Shown here: piece by piece, positions 12,738 to 27,303 of the stretch
How positions within the stretch are numbered: position 1 is the first letter of the stretch
Layout: each line of letters starts with the position of its first letter
Assembly (NCBI RefSeq): GCF_965638725.1
Contig: NC_134950.1
Coordinates: 143,521,636 to 143,585,635 of the forward strand
Source: Aptenodytes patagonicus
Taxonomy: Eukaryota; Chordata; Aves; Sphenisciformes; Spheniscidae
Direction: 5' to 3'
Length of the DNA stretch: 64,000 bases
The notes under the pieces: generated by a model
Database searches by the model: none
What the model saw: the letters and a program-made list of their open reading frames with translations, nothing else
Told to the model about the DNA's origin: nothing
Program-made: the position numbers and the translations under genes

Positions 12738-15700
12738 CTAATGAGGAAGGAATATAAAGGTCACAAAAACGACAAATGCAGGATTCAGGTCAACTTTTTT
12801 TAATACCATTTTACCGTAATAACATACTTTTACTCAATCTTCTACAACAGTCATCAACACCAAATGACAAAAAAAATACACTTTTTATAAGAAAGAAAAG
12901 TTAATAGACATTTCTAGTATCTACAGTCAATTTTATGTAGCTAGTTTAAAATGCATATCATATACGTACAGATTAATTTAATTGTCATATCATGTACTAC
13001 TACTGAAAAAAACAAAATTTAATTATAGATCAAATATATTTATGTAGTTATAACTACTAAAATACATGTTTTCTATCTAGCAGGATATAAATAGGATTCA
13101 CTTTGTAAACTGATACATCTGGAAAAGTATTATTCTTGAAGAAATGTATTAGAAAAAGCAATCTATAAGTAGACAAATGCCCTAAAGCCTTTCTGCATAA
13201 CCACCCTCTGCATTTCTGGGAACCGATAAGGTCATTTGCACCCAGCCCTGGACTGCTCCAAAGGTGGTAGGAATTCAGCAACTGTGAGACTTCTGTGTTT
13301 CTGCCGGTTTTGGAAGAAATTAGTTAGCAAAATTAAAAGTTAGGGGAGAATAAGAAGGGACTTCAAGGACAGATACCTCCATATTGCGCGCTCATTCTCC
13401 GAAGGAAAAAAAGAAAAGGATAACCCCCTTTCTGTACTGTTTTGAACATAAGTAAGTTTGTTCAGACTTACTTTCCATCCTGTTGTAACAGAAACCATTT
13501 GGACCATGTTTACTTAAATAACAGTATTTATGTCAGTGGATAGGCAAAACGGTCAGTACGTATTACATCAATACCAGGCCGAGGACCATTATAAAAGCAA
13601 AACTTTCTCAAGGGAAGAAGTGGAAGTGGCCAACAGGTCACACCAGTAATGCGGGCCTAGTTGGAAAATTGCTTTATCACCGCTTTGGAGCAATCTTTGA
13701 CCATTACGACTTTTCTAAATTACAACACTCGCGGGTTTTGCAAGGACAGCAGTTCTGCAAATTTAATTCACAGCTAGCGGTGCTACCACTGACACCGCTG
13801 CGTTCAAAGCCCATCAGCATGGATCCTGTGTGCTCCCCAGCTCCCTCTGCCCAGCACCAGCCCCGCTGCAGCAGCCCTCGAAGAAGTAGCGAGTGAATTT
13901 GTCAAAAGCCTCATGGCGTGTGTACTTACGGAAGTCAGTGAACCTACTCGGATGTCTAAAAGTTAAGCACACGTTTAAACACTCGGTTGGAAGAGATCCT
14001 AAACTTTCATTTTTCTTAAGAGGAACTTAAAAACAAACTCTACAGTTAAGCAATTAATTTCAAAAGTTAATTTTTATTGGAAAAAATATAGGCTTCTCTC
14101 CTACTTTAGTAAGGTATCCCTTAAAGCACCCTTAAAGTTTCAAGCACAACTCGGAATATAGTATAAGAAACTGAACTAAAACCCCCTATATTCTGAATAA
14201 ATAAGAATGATGACTGCGTTACATGGTAACATTTTTTTTTTTTAAATGAAGGATCAAATATCAGTAGTATTCAAAAGCACAGGATTATAGCATTGAGATG
14301 CAAGCATTATTTTAATTTCCAATTTTCAGCTAAAAGAAGCCTCATTATTGCCTACTGAATTGTTAATCCAATTACCAGCAAAGTTACTAAAGCCACTACT
14401 TCAGCTGTACGTCTAATAATTCCAGAGAAGTGGGTGAGAAGGAAGAATGTTATTCATGAGCATGTGATAAATTTCAAAATGACAACATTTACTAACATAA
14501 ATACATTACATTGTTTATGGACCATGTCAAGCCTCCCTAAAGTCAGCAAGATCTTACCAGTCCTGCTGCAAAGCTTAATTCATGGCTATTTAAAGAAAAT
14601 AGATAGATAAAACAAACCGGGGCAAACAAAAGTAAATTTTTATTAATACAGACTCTGAACTAAACTGAATCCTCATTTCTAATGGAGAGATCTGTAGTGG
14701 CAGAACGTTGAGTTACACGTTACCTAATAAGAAAACTAACAACGGTTTCATAATACTGAGGTTCTTCCCCACATCACCTCTCCCCTTTTTACATTAAATA
14801 CGCATTCAGGAACAGTGACGCTACAGTTAATCCCTGCAGTAATCCTACACCTCAATGGTATTACCTTATGGTAGAGTTGGTACAGGGTTTAGAAGGAACT
14901 AAATACAGTTTTTTCCTGATGACTGAACAATCAAACAGCAACAACAAGGTAAGAAACGATAATGGGTTAAAAAGTCTTCAACTTTGTGATTTACAGAATT
15001 TCTTATCAAGGCGGATGGACAAATGTGATCTCTGAAGCTGTCAGCAGACCAGTAACACACCAACATGTTACACATCAACTATTCCACCTCATTCTATCTT
15101 CGAACTTCTGCACAGAACAATCCAGTCAGTATTGATTCTGGACTCCAAAAAAAGAAATTCTCATTATACCAAACAACAACATTCACAGCGTATAATTCAG
15201 AAACAATACCGAAAGCAAGCAATGTGAAACTCTCCCCGTCTTATCAAGAGACCTGACTAAATGTACAAACCCCGAGAACCCCTCCATGTGATGTCCCACC
15301 AATATAGGTTCCACAGTGGGAGAAAAGTCCTCCCCACCGTTAACGATCAGCCACCTGGGAGCAGCCTGGGGCTACTGCTGCAGGCATGGGCTATGGTACC
15401 TAGAAATAACTGAAGTCCATTTAAAGACCAGTTACAGTTTTACAAACTTTGTTGACTAGAAGATCACCTTTTCCACAAATGTCAAATTAATTACTGGTAA
15501 AGAGTCTGCAATTTTTTTTTTTTTACTCTAACATCAAAGCATCACACTTCACAAAGCATCAGCGTTAAAGAATCCAGATCTCGGAAGCGGTGGTCCTCAA
15601 CAAAGCCGCATCTCACAGATGCCCTGCATCCAGACACACAGCGATGGACTGTATTTCCTCATTCCTTGATGCCAGGTGTTCTGCTTCGCAGCACTCCAAT

Positions 15701-18700
15701 GTGCTCCCATCTGGACATGTCACCGCTGGCTCTTTTCCCCCCCACTCATTTTCTAGCTGAACAAATGTTTTGGACATGCCAGAAAGCCTCAATAGTTGCG
15801 GTTTCACACTGATTTGTAACGTGAACAAAAATTCAAAATTGGACCCTGAAAACATGCTGGGTTTTGGTTGGTTCATGACAGAAAATGGAACTTTCTCACC
15901 TCATTTTACCAAAAGGCAGTGATGCACCAAAGAAAATATGTTTCAGCCTTTACAAAAGCGCTGGAAAAAGATCAACTATATGGCATATCTCATTTTCTCC
16001 ACCTGTGATACCAGATGAGGAACGAACAAAGCTTGGGATATTTAAGTGTTTAACACATTACTGTTCCCTCAGAAATTCATACTGTTATTATGTGATCAGT
16101 GATTTGTGGAAAGGTACTATGTAATTTGTAGTTCTGTAATTTAAGATTCAGCTTCTATACAGAAAATACGTCATTTTGCTAACTGCACATGAACTTTAAT
16201 ATGTTGAACTCCAAAGTTCAATAATAGGCTTAAAAGCGTAATGAGAAGGAAAAAAAAATAAAACAACCAAAAAACCAAGCTAACATTTGTTCTTTCAATA
16301 ATATACCTTTGGTCACAAAATATGATGATCACAGTCCCTCTCAGGCAATAAGGAGGAGCAGCATGTTTGTGTATGCTCTAGTTTTCATTAGAACTTAATA
16401 AATATAGAATTGAACTATTTCCTAGTGTCATCTTCCCTACCAGCAGAACTGAAACAAACCCTTGCTTAGCGTTCTCAAACAAAGAAAATTACTTCGCTTC
16501 TGCCTTTCATTTTATTTTACATATAACTACATCTTCCAAATATAACAAAACTCCTTCGTCAATCATAACACAAATCCCTGGCAGATCATTCAAGGGCATC
16601 TTATTCCAACTACAGTTCGCACTCTGCTCACAGAACCAGAGACAGGAGACACAAAATGGAAGACAAGTAAACCAGCACCCTCGCAGAGCCAGGCTCAGCA
16701 TACACAAGGATGGCAGAAGCACACAGGTGCTCTCCTCCCTTGCACGGATGGTCAAGTGTGGCAGGTCAGTCAGGGACAACCTCTGCACCTTAGGTTTTCT
16801 TTAGGTTGGTTGGTTGTTTCTTTGTAAGTAGCTTTTATTGCAATGATCCTCTGCCCGCACCAGCTGTACACTTTCTGGGTACCTACATGGAAAAAAAAAA
16901 AAAACCCACAACCAAACCACCAGCTGAATGGTAAAAGCCTTTACCCCTTGTATGAGACTGCCACCAGAAACAAAGACGATCAGAATCAAGTCCAAGTCAA
17001 GACAACCTCTCCTGACCATTTACCATGAAAAGACAGCTGATTTATCCAGTATTCAATCCCAGCGTGCTGACCATCCATACCACAGACACCTTCAGAGTCC
17101 CGCTTCTCCCAGTATCCATCCCAGTCTTAAAGGAGGGTAACAGTCCAAGGTGCAGGACTGGCCAGGTCCCTGCATTGCCAACAGCACGTACAACTGCAGA
17201 GACACCCTGAAACTCTCCGTATCGCCAATGCAGAGAGGCAGATGCCTCACCTGAATGCTCTGATGCACTCCTTAGAGATGCTGGTTCTGCCCACAGATCA
17301 CGTTGGCGTCTACAGCATGCAAGCTGAATCCAGCCATTAGGCTCTCTTAAAATCCTATGACATGATTAAATACTTGAACCTCCAAGGGATTTCTACAAAA
17401 ACACAGAAGGTGAGTATTTGCTGTAATCAATAACCACAGGGTTTTTTTATTTAAATTCACTAACTAAAGTGAATACACAGTTTTCCTCTGCTCTCTGATT
17501 CATAAGCATTCACAGAATGCACAAATTCATCAAAAGAGCAAGGGGATGGGTGACATTTGAGGTTTTAAAATACCACACATTACAGAAAGAGTGTCAGCCT
17601 TGTTGTTTTCAAAGTTGAGAAAGGATTAAATAAAAAAATAAAAGCAAAAACCACACAACCAAAAGCCCCACTCCCTGACTGCCAGATGTATAGACTCCTA
17701 CCTGGTCCAGTGCATGCTGATAGACATTTATCTCATAAGCGAATATGAAATGATGATAGACATTTATGATTTAATCGTAAGATTAAATGGGTTAGGAGCC
17801 CATTTGCCCATTTTCACTGGGAAGAACAGTAATCATCATTTCTATTTTCTTTGGCAGCATCCTCAACATGTACAATGCCAGATTTTAGACAGTCGCTCCA
17901 AAAATCTCTGTAAGATTCATTCAGATAGAAGAAGTCAGGATAGGTATGTCTGTTCACAGTAACTATGTGTACGATTCACTTTCTTGCCAGTTTTTCTCTT
18001 AAAAAAAGGTCTAAAATGTTAATCTCCCTTAAGCAGTTAGAGTATAAAGCCGATGTACTCCTCCATTCCAAAAGACCATCTCCACTTGCAGTCAAACTAA
18101 TGATAACACTGATAAACAACACCACCACTGGGGCCAGATCAGAAAACGCTATTCTGAGACATGTTAAACAAACAGGCCACAGCCAGGCACTGAAAAACGC
18201 TATCAAATTGTTTTAAATTGATTTTTCTCAGGGTGACATCAAAAAACCAAGCATGGCCTGACAGGCCACCCTCATCGCTCCCTGGAAGTTAACTTAAAAT
18301 TGCAGCATTTCAAATTCTGCTGCTACTAGGAGCAAAATCAAACACATGCTGCTAGGACGGAAGCGCGAAGAAACGACTGTGAACAAACAGCACAGCAAGG
18401 AACAACCTGTTCTTATTATTGTGCAGAGGTATGTTGAATGAATTATTTTATGCACGTTCAGGCAGAATTCTGCAACTGATTTACTGTATTTTTTGCTACA
18501 GAACTGTTTTGTTTGTTAAACTAATTGAGTACCAGCAAAAGACAAAATCTTTATAGAAGTGATTTTCAAATGTGAGATACACGTCATGAAATCCCAGAGC
18601 ATCTTCATATATTTTACCTGAAGCTGTAAGCATAGTTAGAAATGTAGTAACAAACCCAGGAAAATTCTACCACACTTAAGCTCAGCTTAATACACAATTT

Positions 18701-21472
18701 CAGTGGATATTTTCATACACTCACATACACGTTAAGCCATAACAACCTACACTTCACCCTGTAAGACCACTTAAAATAGCCCATAAACATTTTTAAAATT
18801 GCATAAAATACAATTACTGTCAAATAAATTACCTAATCTGAATAAACAGCTATGTGAAGTCACACATCCTCTAACAGGAACAATGTATTATCAGACGATT
18901 TCAAATCACCTTTGTTTTTGTAAAGGACACACCATGATCACTTAAAGAACAATGTCAATATACTATAAAGGGTAGTGAGTAAGCCTTCCTCCTGCTTTTG
19001 AAAATACCCATCAAATGGTATTTGAATGATACCAGGTAATGACATATGGCTGGCATTATCCAAGTTTCTTATGTAGAAAATTAAAATAGTAATTGCTGAG
19101 AAAAGGGCAACAGAATGAAGATGGGAATTTCTCTCTGAGGTACCCAGCACAGCAGAGGACCTCTGGAGAATAAAGATGTCCAGCTCCTACCGCAAGTATT
19201 GACAGAAGGTGAAAAAAAAAATTTCTCTTCTGGCATTTAAATCACCTGAGCATCCACCACATTTGTAACAGCAAACCAGAGGCAACTCTTAGCAAGAGGA
19301 ACTTGCACTAACATTCAGCACTGGGTTAACACTGCTCCTGCCGAAAACCTGAAGGATGTAGGGTGAGTGGTTACTGCTGAGTGGTTTTGCAAAAAAAAAT
19401 TTTATTGACTGCAGTGAGAGCACAAGAGGGAAATCTCAAAAGATTATTCTCTTTCTGAATATGCTATAGGACTTCACATGTAACCCTGGAAAACACCAAC
19501 ATCCAAAAGGTATGAGGCCAAACATTCCATCCACAGACACTCCAGCTCCGGTGCAGCAGACAACACTCGCATTCTGAGGCAACAGTAAGGCCTCTAAAAC
19601 AGCATTGTGCTCCAGTTAAATAAAGTATTACAAACAAGTTGATCATCATAAAAATATGGTTACGCTATTAACAGACATATACAAGAAAAAACTAGCGACA
19701 AGCTTATTTATGATAGAAAGCAATGTTTTTCCTCATATTTTCTTGTTCTAGCATCTCCTTCGTTATCAATGTCACAGCACAGAATCCCTCAACAAAATGT
19801 TTAATATGTACTAAGAAAGGCAGAGCTGTGCAAAGTAACACTAAGTTTTCTGGTTTCAAAACCAGGAGGATTTTCCCAGCACGGACACGTCAAAGAAAGC
19901 CACAGAACAGCCCTTCAACAGGGTGGTTTGGGCTAAGGTAGCCATAGCTGCAAAGTCAGAGACCTGAGACGGTGCTGCAGCCAGCAAAGGCTGCAACTAC
20001 AGAGGTAAGCAAGCAAATACTCTTCAAGTCCTGTGTTCACCACTGCTTATCTTGAAGTATCGCTTAAATAATATTCTAATCCTCTTTACATTCACACACA
20101 AACCTCTGTCGCTCAAATTAAACGAACTGTAAACTCAAGCTCTTTGGCTTGAGTGGAGCACCAGGGCTGCTAATGGACAGGATACCAGTGGCTATGCTAT
20201 AGGCTACAGATTTAATTAGCTCTTCTGTTGAATGATTTATCTATATTTCATGAGAGCAATTTGGTTATAAATGCTGCTGTTCTGAGATCTGTTTACCACC
20301 TTCTGACAGGTCCTAGACATAATGAATAAGATGCTTAACAAGCTAAAAAATCTGCCATTTCTGTTACATTTCAAATTTCAGCCATCCTTGATATTTTCTG
20401 TTACTAATAGAAGGGTTCCATTAAGCAGAAGTTAGGATGTAACACATTAAATAGGTACGTTTTATTCAGAGGTTTGCTATGTATAAAAACACGAACACTT
20501 AAAAAACAGACCAAGTAGCTTATATGACCAGTAATAAGAACACTAAGTTGAAACTTGAAGCACATGTAAGTGAGAATCAAAAAGGGTACCAGAAATAATA
20601 CTTTATTTTTATTAAAGCTGAAACATTACTCACTCTATTAAAAAAAAAAAAAGAGCACTTCTCAGAAATTAAAGGAAAGCACATTTTCATACCAATTTTT
20701 GAAAACTTCAGATTATGTGAAAGAACAAAAATAAAATTTTTAAGCATTTTTTTTCTAATCCAGCAACAGCGCAAATTGCATTCCTCCCAGGATAAGATCC
20801 CTGTGCATCACCATCTCTCGAGCAGGGCAGTTGAGGAATCCCCAAAGAGAAAAAAATCCCAGAGTGGGGCTAAACCAGAGCTGGTAACTCACAGCCACTG
20901 TCCCTGCCCCTCTGCTGAGGCAGGCACTATGGTGGCACTCCAGAAAGGGAAGGAAAAACAGGGACAGCAGAGCAGCACACAGAGTTCATTTAATCACAAA
21001 TGCAAAACACAAAAGGTACAAAAATTACATGGTTTGCCAGAGGCCAAACTAGTTCCTCAAGTACCCTTCAAGACCACAAGTGTGGAGAACCCATCTCATT
21101 ACGGGATACATCTCCTACCCCCAAAGAAAAAACAATGCAGGTGAAATAAAATCCTCCCTTTTCTAACAAATATACCCAATTGTAATTAATGAGGACCTCT
21201 AAAAACAAGTTGCGTGAATAGCACCTTGGATAAGCTATTTTGTATTTCAGTCCATTATTAGGTGGAAAGATTTGTAGAGGCCATTTCAAGTCAAGGGGAT
21301 AGTCTAGCACTTGCAATGGGATTGTCTACATCTAAACGTTACGTGTCTAAGAGATGTAGGTTGCCTTTGTGCCGAGCGTCGGAGAGAGAAACTTCTGTCT
21401 TAAACATGATGTGATGACTGGAAACACTGTCCTCCAGAGATGTGGGTCTCATCACTGCAAAACCAACTACGT

Positions 21473-21487
21473 GTCTCTCTCTCTCTC
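21473..21487. repeat. Short (TC)n microsatellite
   Basis: About seven TC units inside SDHAF3 intron 1. Confidence 0.75.
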
Positions 21488-24400
21488 GCTGGCTGTAGAT
21501 GACTGGCTTCAATCAACTTCCTTCCTTTCTTATGGTAAAAGGAAAGTGTTCATCAGTTGGTTTGTGTTTTTTTAATTACAAAAGGCAACAAAAAAACCAT
21601 TTATCCTTGAACGAATCTATAATCTCTCCCCTGGAGTTTGTTTTATCTTTGGGTAACGCTGCTGAAGTGAGACTCAGCAACATCCTGAAGTGAAACACAT
21701 GATGGGAAAAAAATTGTAGTTCCTTTTCATCCTTAGAAAACTTTGAATTATGTGTATTTTAATTTCTGGGGATGAAAGACCGTGTCACAATTTCTAATTA
21801 CAACGCACAGAGGTAAAACAGATTTCTCCAGGACAAAGTCACTGGATCGTAAAGAATGGGAACAACCAGAAAACTTCGAAGTTTTCTAAAAGTTAATCTG
21901 AAAGGAAAAGCCACGAGAACTTTAACAATATCATGTTTTCCCAGGAGATTCAGGAAGGATGCTAGAATATGGGATTATCGATCAAATTGCAGGGTAGTGA
22001 TCACAGTAACACAATGGTGCACATACTGTAACTATACAGAACTGTTACCATGTAAGGGTGGGGTTTTTTTGGTTGCTTGCTTGTTTGCAGTTTGGGAGGA
22101 GAGAATGAAAAATTGTTCAGCTAAAATGGAGCCAGGGAATACAATTATGTAATACTTAGTAATCAGCATGGAGAATTATTATTTGATCAGGAAGGTATAA
22201 AATGGACTACTTTTTTTGAACACAGTTTACTAATATTGTTAAACTGGAAGAAATGACATTTATTTAGAGGAATGTGAAAAAAGCTCAAGGACTAACTCAG
22301 CTTTGTTTATAGCTTAAATAACATGTTATTTTATTGTCCTTTTTTCATGTAAGACTTATGAGATCATAATTTGAGGTGAAAGTGGGAAGTCTGTGGCCTG
22401 ACTGTCAAGGTAAACATATATAAATGCTATGAAGTCCAAAACAGAGCACATCAGCATTACAGTACATAAGAGTGACTTTACTGTCATTTGTGGAAAAACA
22501 AGCTGTGATTAATTCTTTCTTTCTGGATGCACAATACTTACATCAGTATTGTATATCGGGGCCAAAATCTAGGTCACTAAAAGCTTTTTACATCATCTGA
22601 TAACAACCATAGTCTTTAAGATCCTCTCCACTTACGTTAATAAGCATCATCTCGGGCCTTAAATAGAAAGCTTGAGCTCGTTCTAGGGAAAAAGAAAGGA
22701 AAAAAATCAGAACATACTTGAAGGAAAAACATTTAAGAAAAAATAAAATGACCAATTAGGTTCTGAAAAGAGAGATCAATCTGAAAAGTAGATGCAGCAC
22801 AAGAAACGGGGCAGGAGGAAGAGATGGGAGGTAGAATGAAAGAGATGGTCACACGAATGGGTTCCAATGGCTCGACAAGATCCCGTCATGGTTCTCTTCC
22901 CTTGGACAGGTTGTACCATTCAACGTGTGAGCTCCACCGAAAAAAAGACTTCTTTTATGAAAGTGTAAAAAAAAAAAAATTCTTCTCTGAAGTACGTACC
23001 AGTATTTGAGATCTTTTAAATTGGTACTGGAGACAAAAATACTTGGAAGAGAAATATATTAAAAACCCCATTAGAACTTAACGTAGTTAACGATTTAAGA
23101 ACAAAACATGGAAAATTATTCAGTCTGGACCTTCATCTGTAAAAATTATGATGAAATTACACTGTTACTAATACCAAACTCTAAGACTGCTGTGACTGGA
23201 CAAATAAGCTACAGACCGGAAAAGTTAAACTTCTTCCAAGAACATTGTTTCATATTTTCATACAAATTCTAATAAATCCTCAGCAACTTGAAAGATGGTT
23301 ATTCCTTGACTCAGTTTCTATTTTGCTTTGACATTTTATGCTGTGCATGGCAGCTCTCTGGCTAGAAAAAAGCTGTCCTGTGCACTTTTGTCTACCGCTG
23401 ATGTTTTGTCTGGCAAATATTATGCTACAATCTCACAGAGTATTCAAGGTTTTATCACATGCTGTTAATTTAAAGCAGGGCAAGGGAAAAGACTGGAAGT
23501 GATAGTATCAGTTTGTTTTTAGGAACTTAACTTCCTCAATGTATCAGTTATACTGTAATATTTCTATTTAAATATTAAGCTAGGAAATCTTGGCAAAGTG
23601 CTTCACTGCAAATAAGTCCCAGGCTTAAATATCAACACTAAGTACCGGCATTTTACCTAAAAAACCCTAAAGACTGTTTTAGCAACATAATCACACAACT
23701 ACAATTAAAGCACACAATGCAAACATCACTTACAGACTCCAGCATCAATTCTTTAAACAGAGGACAAGCGTCTTGAATCTGCAGTTATTTCTTTCAGAAG
23801 TATTACTTCCAGATTTTCAAGGAAGACAATGATTTCACATCTAGATATTCACAAAAGGAAAATAAAGCCTGTTTCCAAGACAACCACATTAGTTTCCAAA
23901 CTGCTAGATACTAACTAAGAACATGCAAAAGATTACATATCCCAGATGATGACACCTGAAAGACTTTCCATACATGATGTTCTACTCAATTTATACCCCA
24001 TGAAGCATTTCAAGCGTACATATATAACCAAAAGAGACTCAGTAGTCTTATTTTTCCACTACTTACATTCCTATATGCTCATTAGAGCCAAAACCTTAAA
24101 CTAATACAGTAACGAAGAAAACCTCAAGTATAAACAAAAATTTAATCCGCTAATAGGCATCTTGCATTGATTTTCCTGACACCACAAATAACCCTTCTGC
24201 TGAGGGTGCACTGAATTTTTTACTTTAATGGACCTGCAGAAGAATAATATGCTTGAATGAATTAAGTAAAAAGTCATGGGCAATATTTAATAAACAGACC
24301 AGAAGGTCATTAGTGTAAAAGTCTGATCCATCCCTCAGGACAAACAGACAGAAACTTCCCGAGTTTTAAGTGAATGTATTCTACATTCCCTGTTCCAATA

Positions 24401-27284
24401 CAATACATGGGATACTAATTTAGCAAAGCAAAATTGGTAAAAGCAAAGCAACAGAACATACTGAGTCAAAGGCTGATTTTCTTGGCCAGTCTTACCACGG
24501 TCCCTCTAGTAACAGGGGAGAGAGACAAGCCCTACCTGGGTGCTTGCGGAGGCATTTAAAACAGACAAGCAAGGAGTCATTAAAGTTTACCTACCTGCTT
24601 CTTCAACATGGCACAAACATTTTGAGGTGTGCTCTTCATAGAGCACTACCTAGGAGACTGGCCATGAATAAAAGAAAGCCTACATACAGGTGGACTCGTA
24701 TGATTTAAAAAATAAAAAAATACTGCCACTGGGAATTCTTATAAGGATGTTACTTATCTAAGTATGACGTTCAGTCTGGTGCTTTTCGAAGTCCTACTCT
24801 ATAGAAATAACTCAGTGTATTTGACCACAATCATCTGGTTACAATTCAGTCCTTCTTGCTTTTAAATAGCGGCAATAGGGCATCTCTATGAAAATAAATG
24901 CACACTGATGTAACTGACATTTTCCTTAAGACAACTAACAACATACTGGTTTATATTTGTAAACTCAGTCCATGGAAAGAAGGCTTATTACTGCAGTTAA
25001 CATGTACTTCATAGTACTTAATAAAAGGCAAAAAAGATTAACTCATTAGTTTCTGTGCTAGACCCAGTTTAAAGTTCTTGTTGCTGCAGCAAAAGATGCT
25101 AAATGATGCTGAAGTTTCAGACCAGACATACACTTTGCATACACATAAACGTACCTCTGTCAAATGAAGTTAATAATATAAATTGTTTAAAAAGTCTTCC
25201 ATATCCTCCAAGAAATAGAATAAATCACAGCATTTCCTCCTTCTTTAGTTTTATTGCTCTGAAAATTACAACAGAAAGTTCCTTACTCTGTTTTATTTTC
25301 TTAAACTATTGTGATAACATATATGCAGCCAGAAAGTCCTCTGATATAACGGTGCAGACAAAAAAGGTCAGAGAAATTAAAAGTTCCCATTCTAAACATT
25401 ATTCTAAAATTGTACTGATTTTTTTTAGCAGTTTCTTAAGGTCAAAAAACTCTAAAGCCTACAAATCTACGTATCTTACCAAGGGTTTTTAACTTGCAGA
25501 TTTTTATACAATCTCTGAACTACTTCAGAAGTAGCCACAGAAGTTAACTGAAGAAAACAAATGTGTCATCAGTATGTTCAAGAGCTGCTATAAAGGAGCA
25601 TGCATCTCTACTGACTACATCAGAGCCCCCAAATCTGAAAAACCTAAAAACTTCTGTAACCATCTGCAAGTCACTATCTATTTATCCCTTTATCCAATGG
25701 CTTTGACATTTAAGAGGATTTTTATAGCATCTGTCACAATACAGCAAGTACGGGTTGGGCTGTCACAGAAGACTGGAGGGATTAAGTACAAAAGCAAAAA
25801 GGAAAATTCACTGATCTGCTGAACAAGTTTCAAAATTCAATAAAGTACTGTAGAGACAGCTAATTTGAAAGCACTTCTGAAAAACTCCATAAAATATTCT
25901 GTACTGTTCTTGGTAAGATCAAATACGTATCAAACTCAAGCCTGAACACATTCTCCTGTAATGTCTATACAACAAATACTTCAAAACTAACTCACCTAAA
26001 TCTTGTTCTATTCCTTCTTTTTTGTTTCTGCAGAAGGTTTTCCAACTATTAAAGGGGGCTTGCTTTCAATTAGCAAGTGACAGGGAAAACAGGGTAGGGG
26101 AGTAATAAAGGGATGGAAATCAAGTAAGTCAAATAGCTTAGTTGTACGTACTACATTTTGAAATGAACACTCAGTTAACAAAAACGTAAGCTTTCGCAAC
26201 AAAAATCCAGACTGCCTACTTATTCCTAAAAGTTCTCACCCACCTAGAACCTGTCCTTTTTCTCTGTGCAACCACAGGCTGTCTGATCCAAGCAAAAATA
26301 CGTGTTGAACTGGAACAGAAGGTAATTCACCTTGCCTGTTAGTTCTACTTGTATGTCAAAAACCCCCAAGATAAACTGCCTCTGCTGTGAGTTAAGTGGT
26401 ACCATTTAATCATTTTGGTATTGTACGTCCGCATCCACTCAGATGCTCTCTCGACACTAATATAATGATACTTTTATCATTAGCATCAATGTCAAACTGC
26501 TGCACTGTTTATTTATACTGTATTAAGAAACAAGTCCTTTTTCTACTGTATATGATCAGGAAGAGTTTTCAAACTGACTATATAATAAGTTCTAGAAAAA
26601 TCTCTGCTTGCCATCCATTGATGATGCAAATAAATAGGTTTCTACCAGTCAGAGAATACTAAAACTATTCAAGAGGTTTCACTTGTGTTTCAAGACTTTT
26701 CAACATTAAGGAATTATCTCAACTTACGTTTGCATGGCTTTAAAATTACTCTGGACTTGTTTAATGCAATGCAATGCTATATGAACAGTAAAAAGTTGAA
26801 TTATTTTTTAGTTGTTTATATGTCTTAATGAATTTTCATTGCTAGCCAAGAAAAATATGGAAAAGAAAGTCTTGTGTACATCTGCCCACAAGTAGGCAGT
26901 TACATGAGAATCAGGATAACTTCTTGTCTCACTCTCCATTCTGCAGGATGGCTTTTAGAGCTACCTATTTAAGGTAAACTCCCAATTAACCTACTCTGCT
27001 TTTCAATTTAGTCACACGATTCACTATAGAGTTAGGCCAAGATAGTAAACAGGAAAAAACTCTCAAACAAGTTGCCTGAAGACACCAGCAGAATACTCTT
27101 GAATAACATTTACATCACCTACCACCCAGTGATGCTTCCCCCTTGAACCACACTGATGGTAAATTATGGGGTCTTCATGAGCAGGGGTTTATTTCAATCT
27201 TAAGGGGGGGATGAATATTAGCATGCTTTGCTGTCCTGCAGAATGTTCCATGTGCCCCTGAAAAAAAATCATGCTCGCTAAATT

Positions 27285-27303
27285 GGGGGGGGAGGGGGGG
27301 AGG
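27285..27303 (+). repeat. G-tract (possible G-quadruplex)
   Basis: Two runs of at least seven G separated by a single A, followed by AGG. It is on the plus strand, the template strand of SDHAF3, in intron 1. Confidence 0.7.
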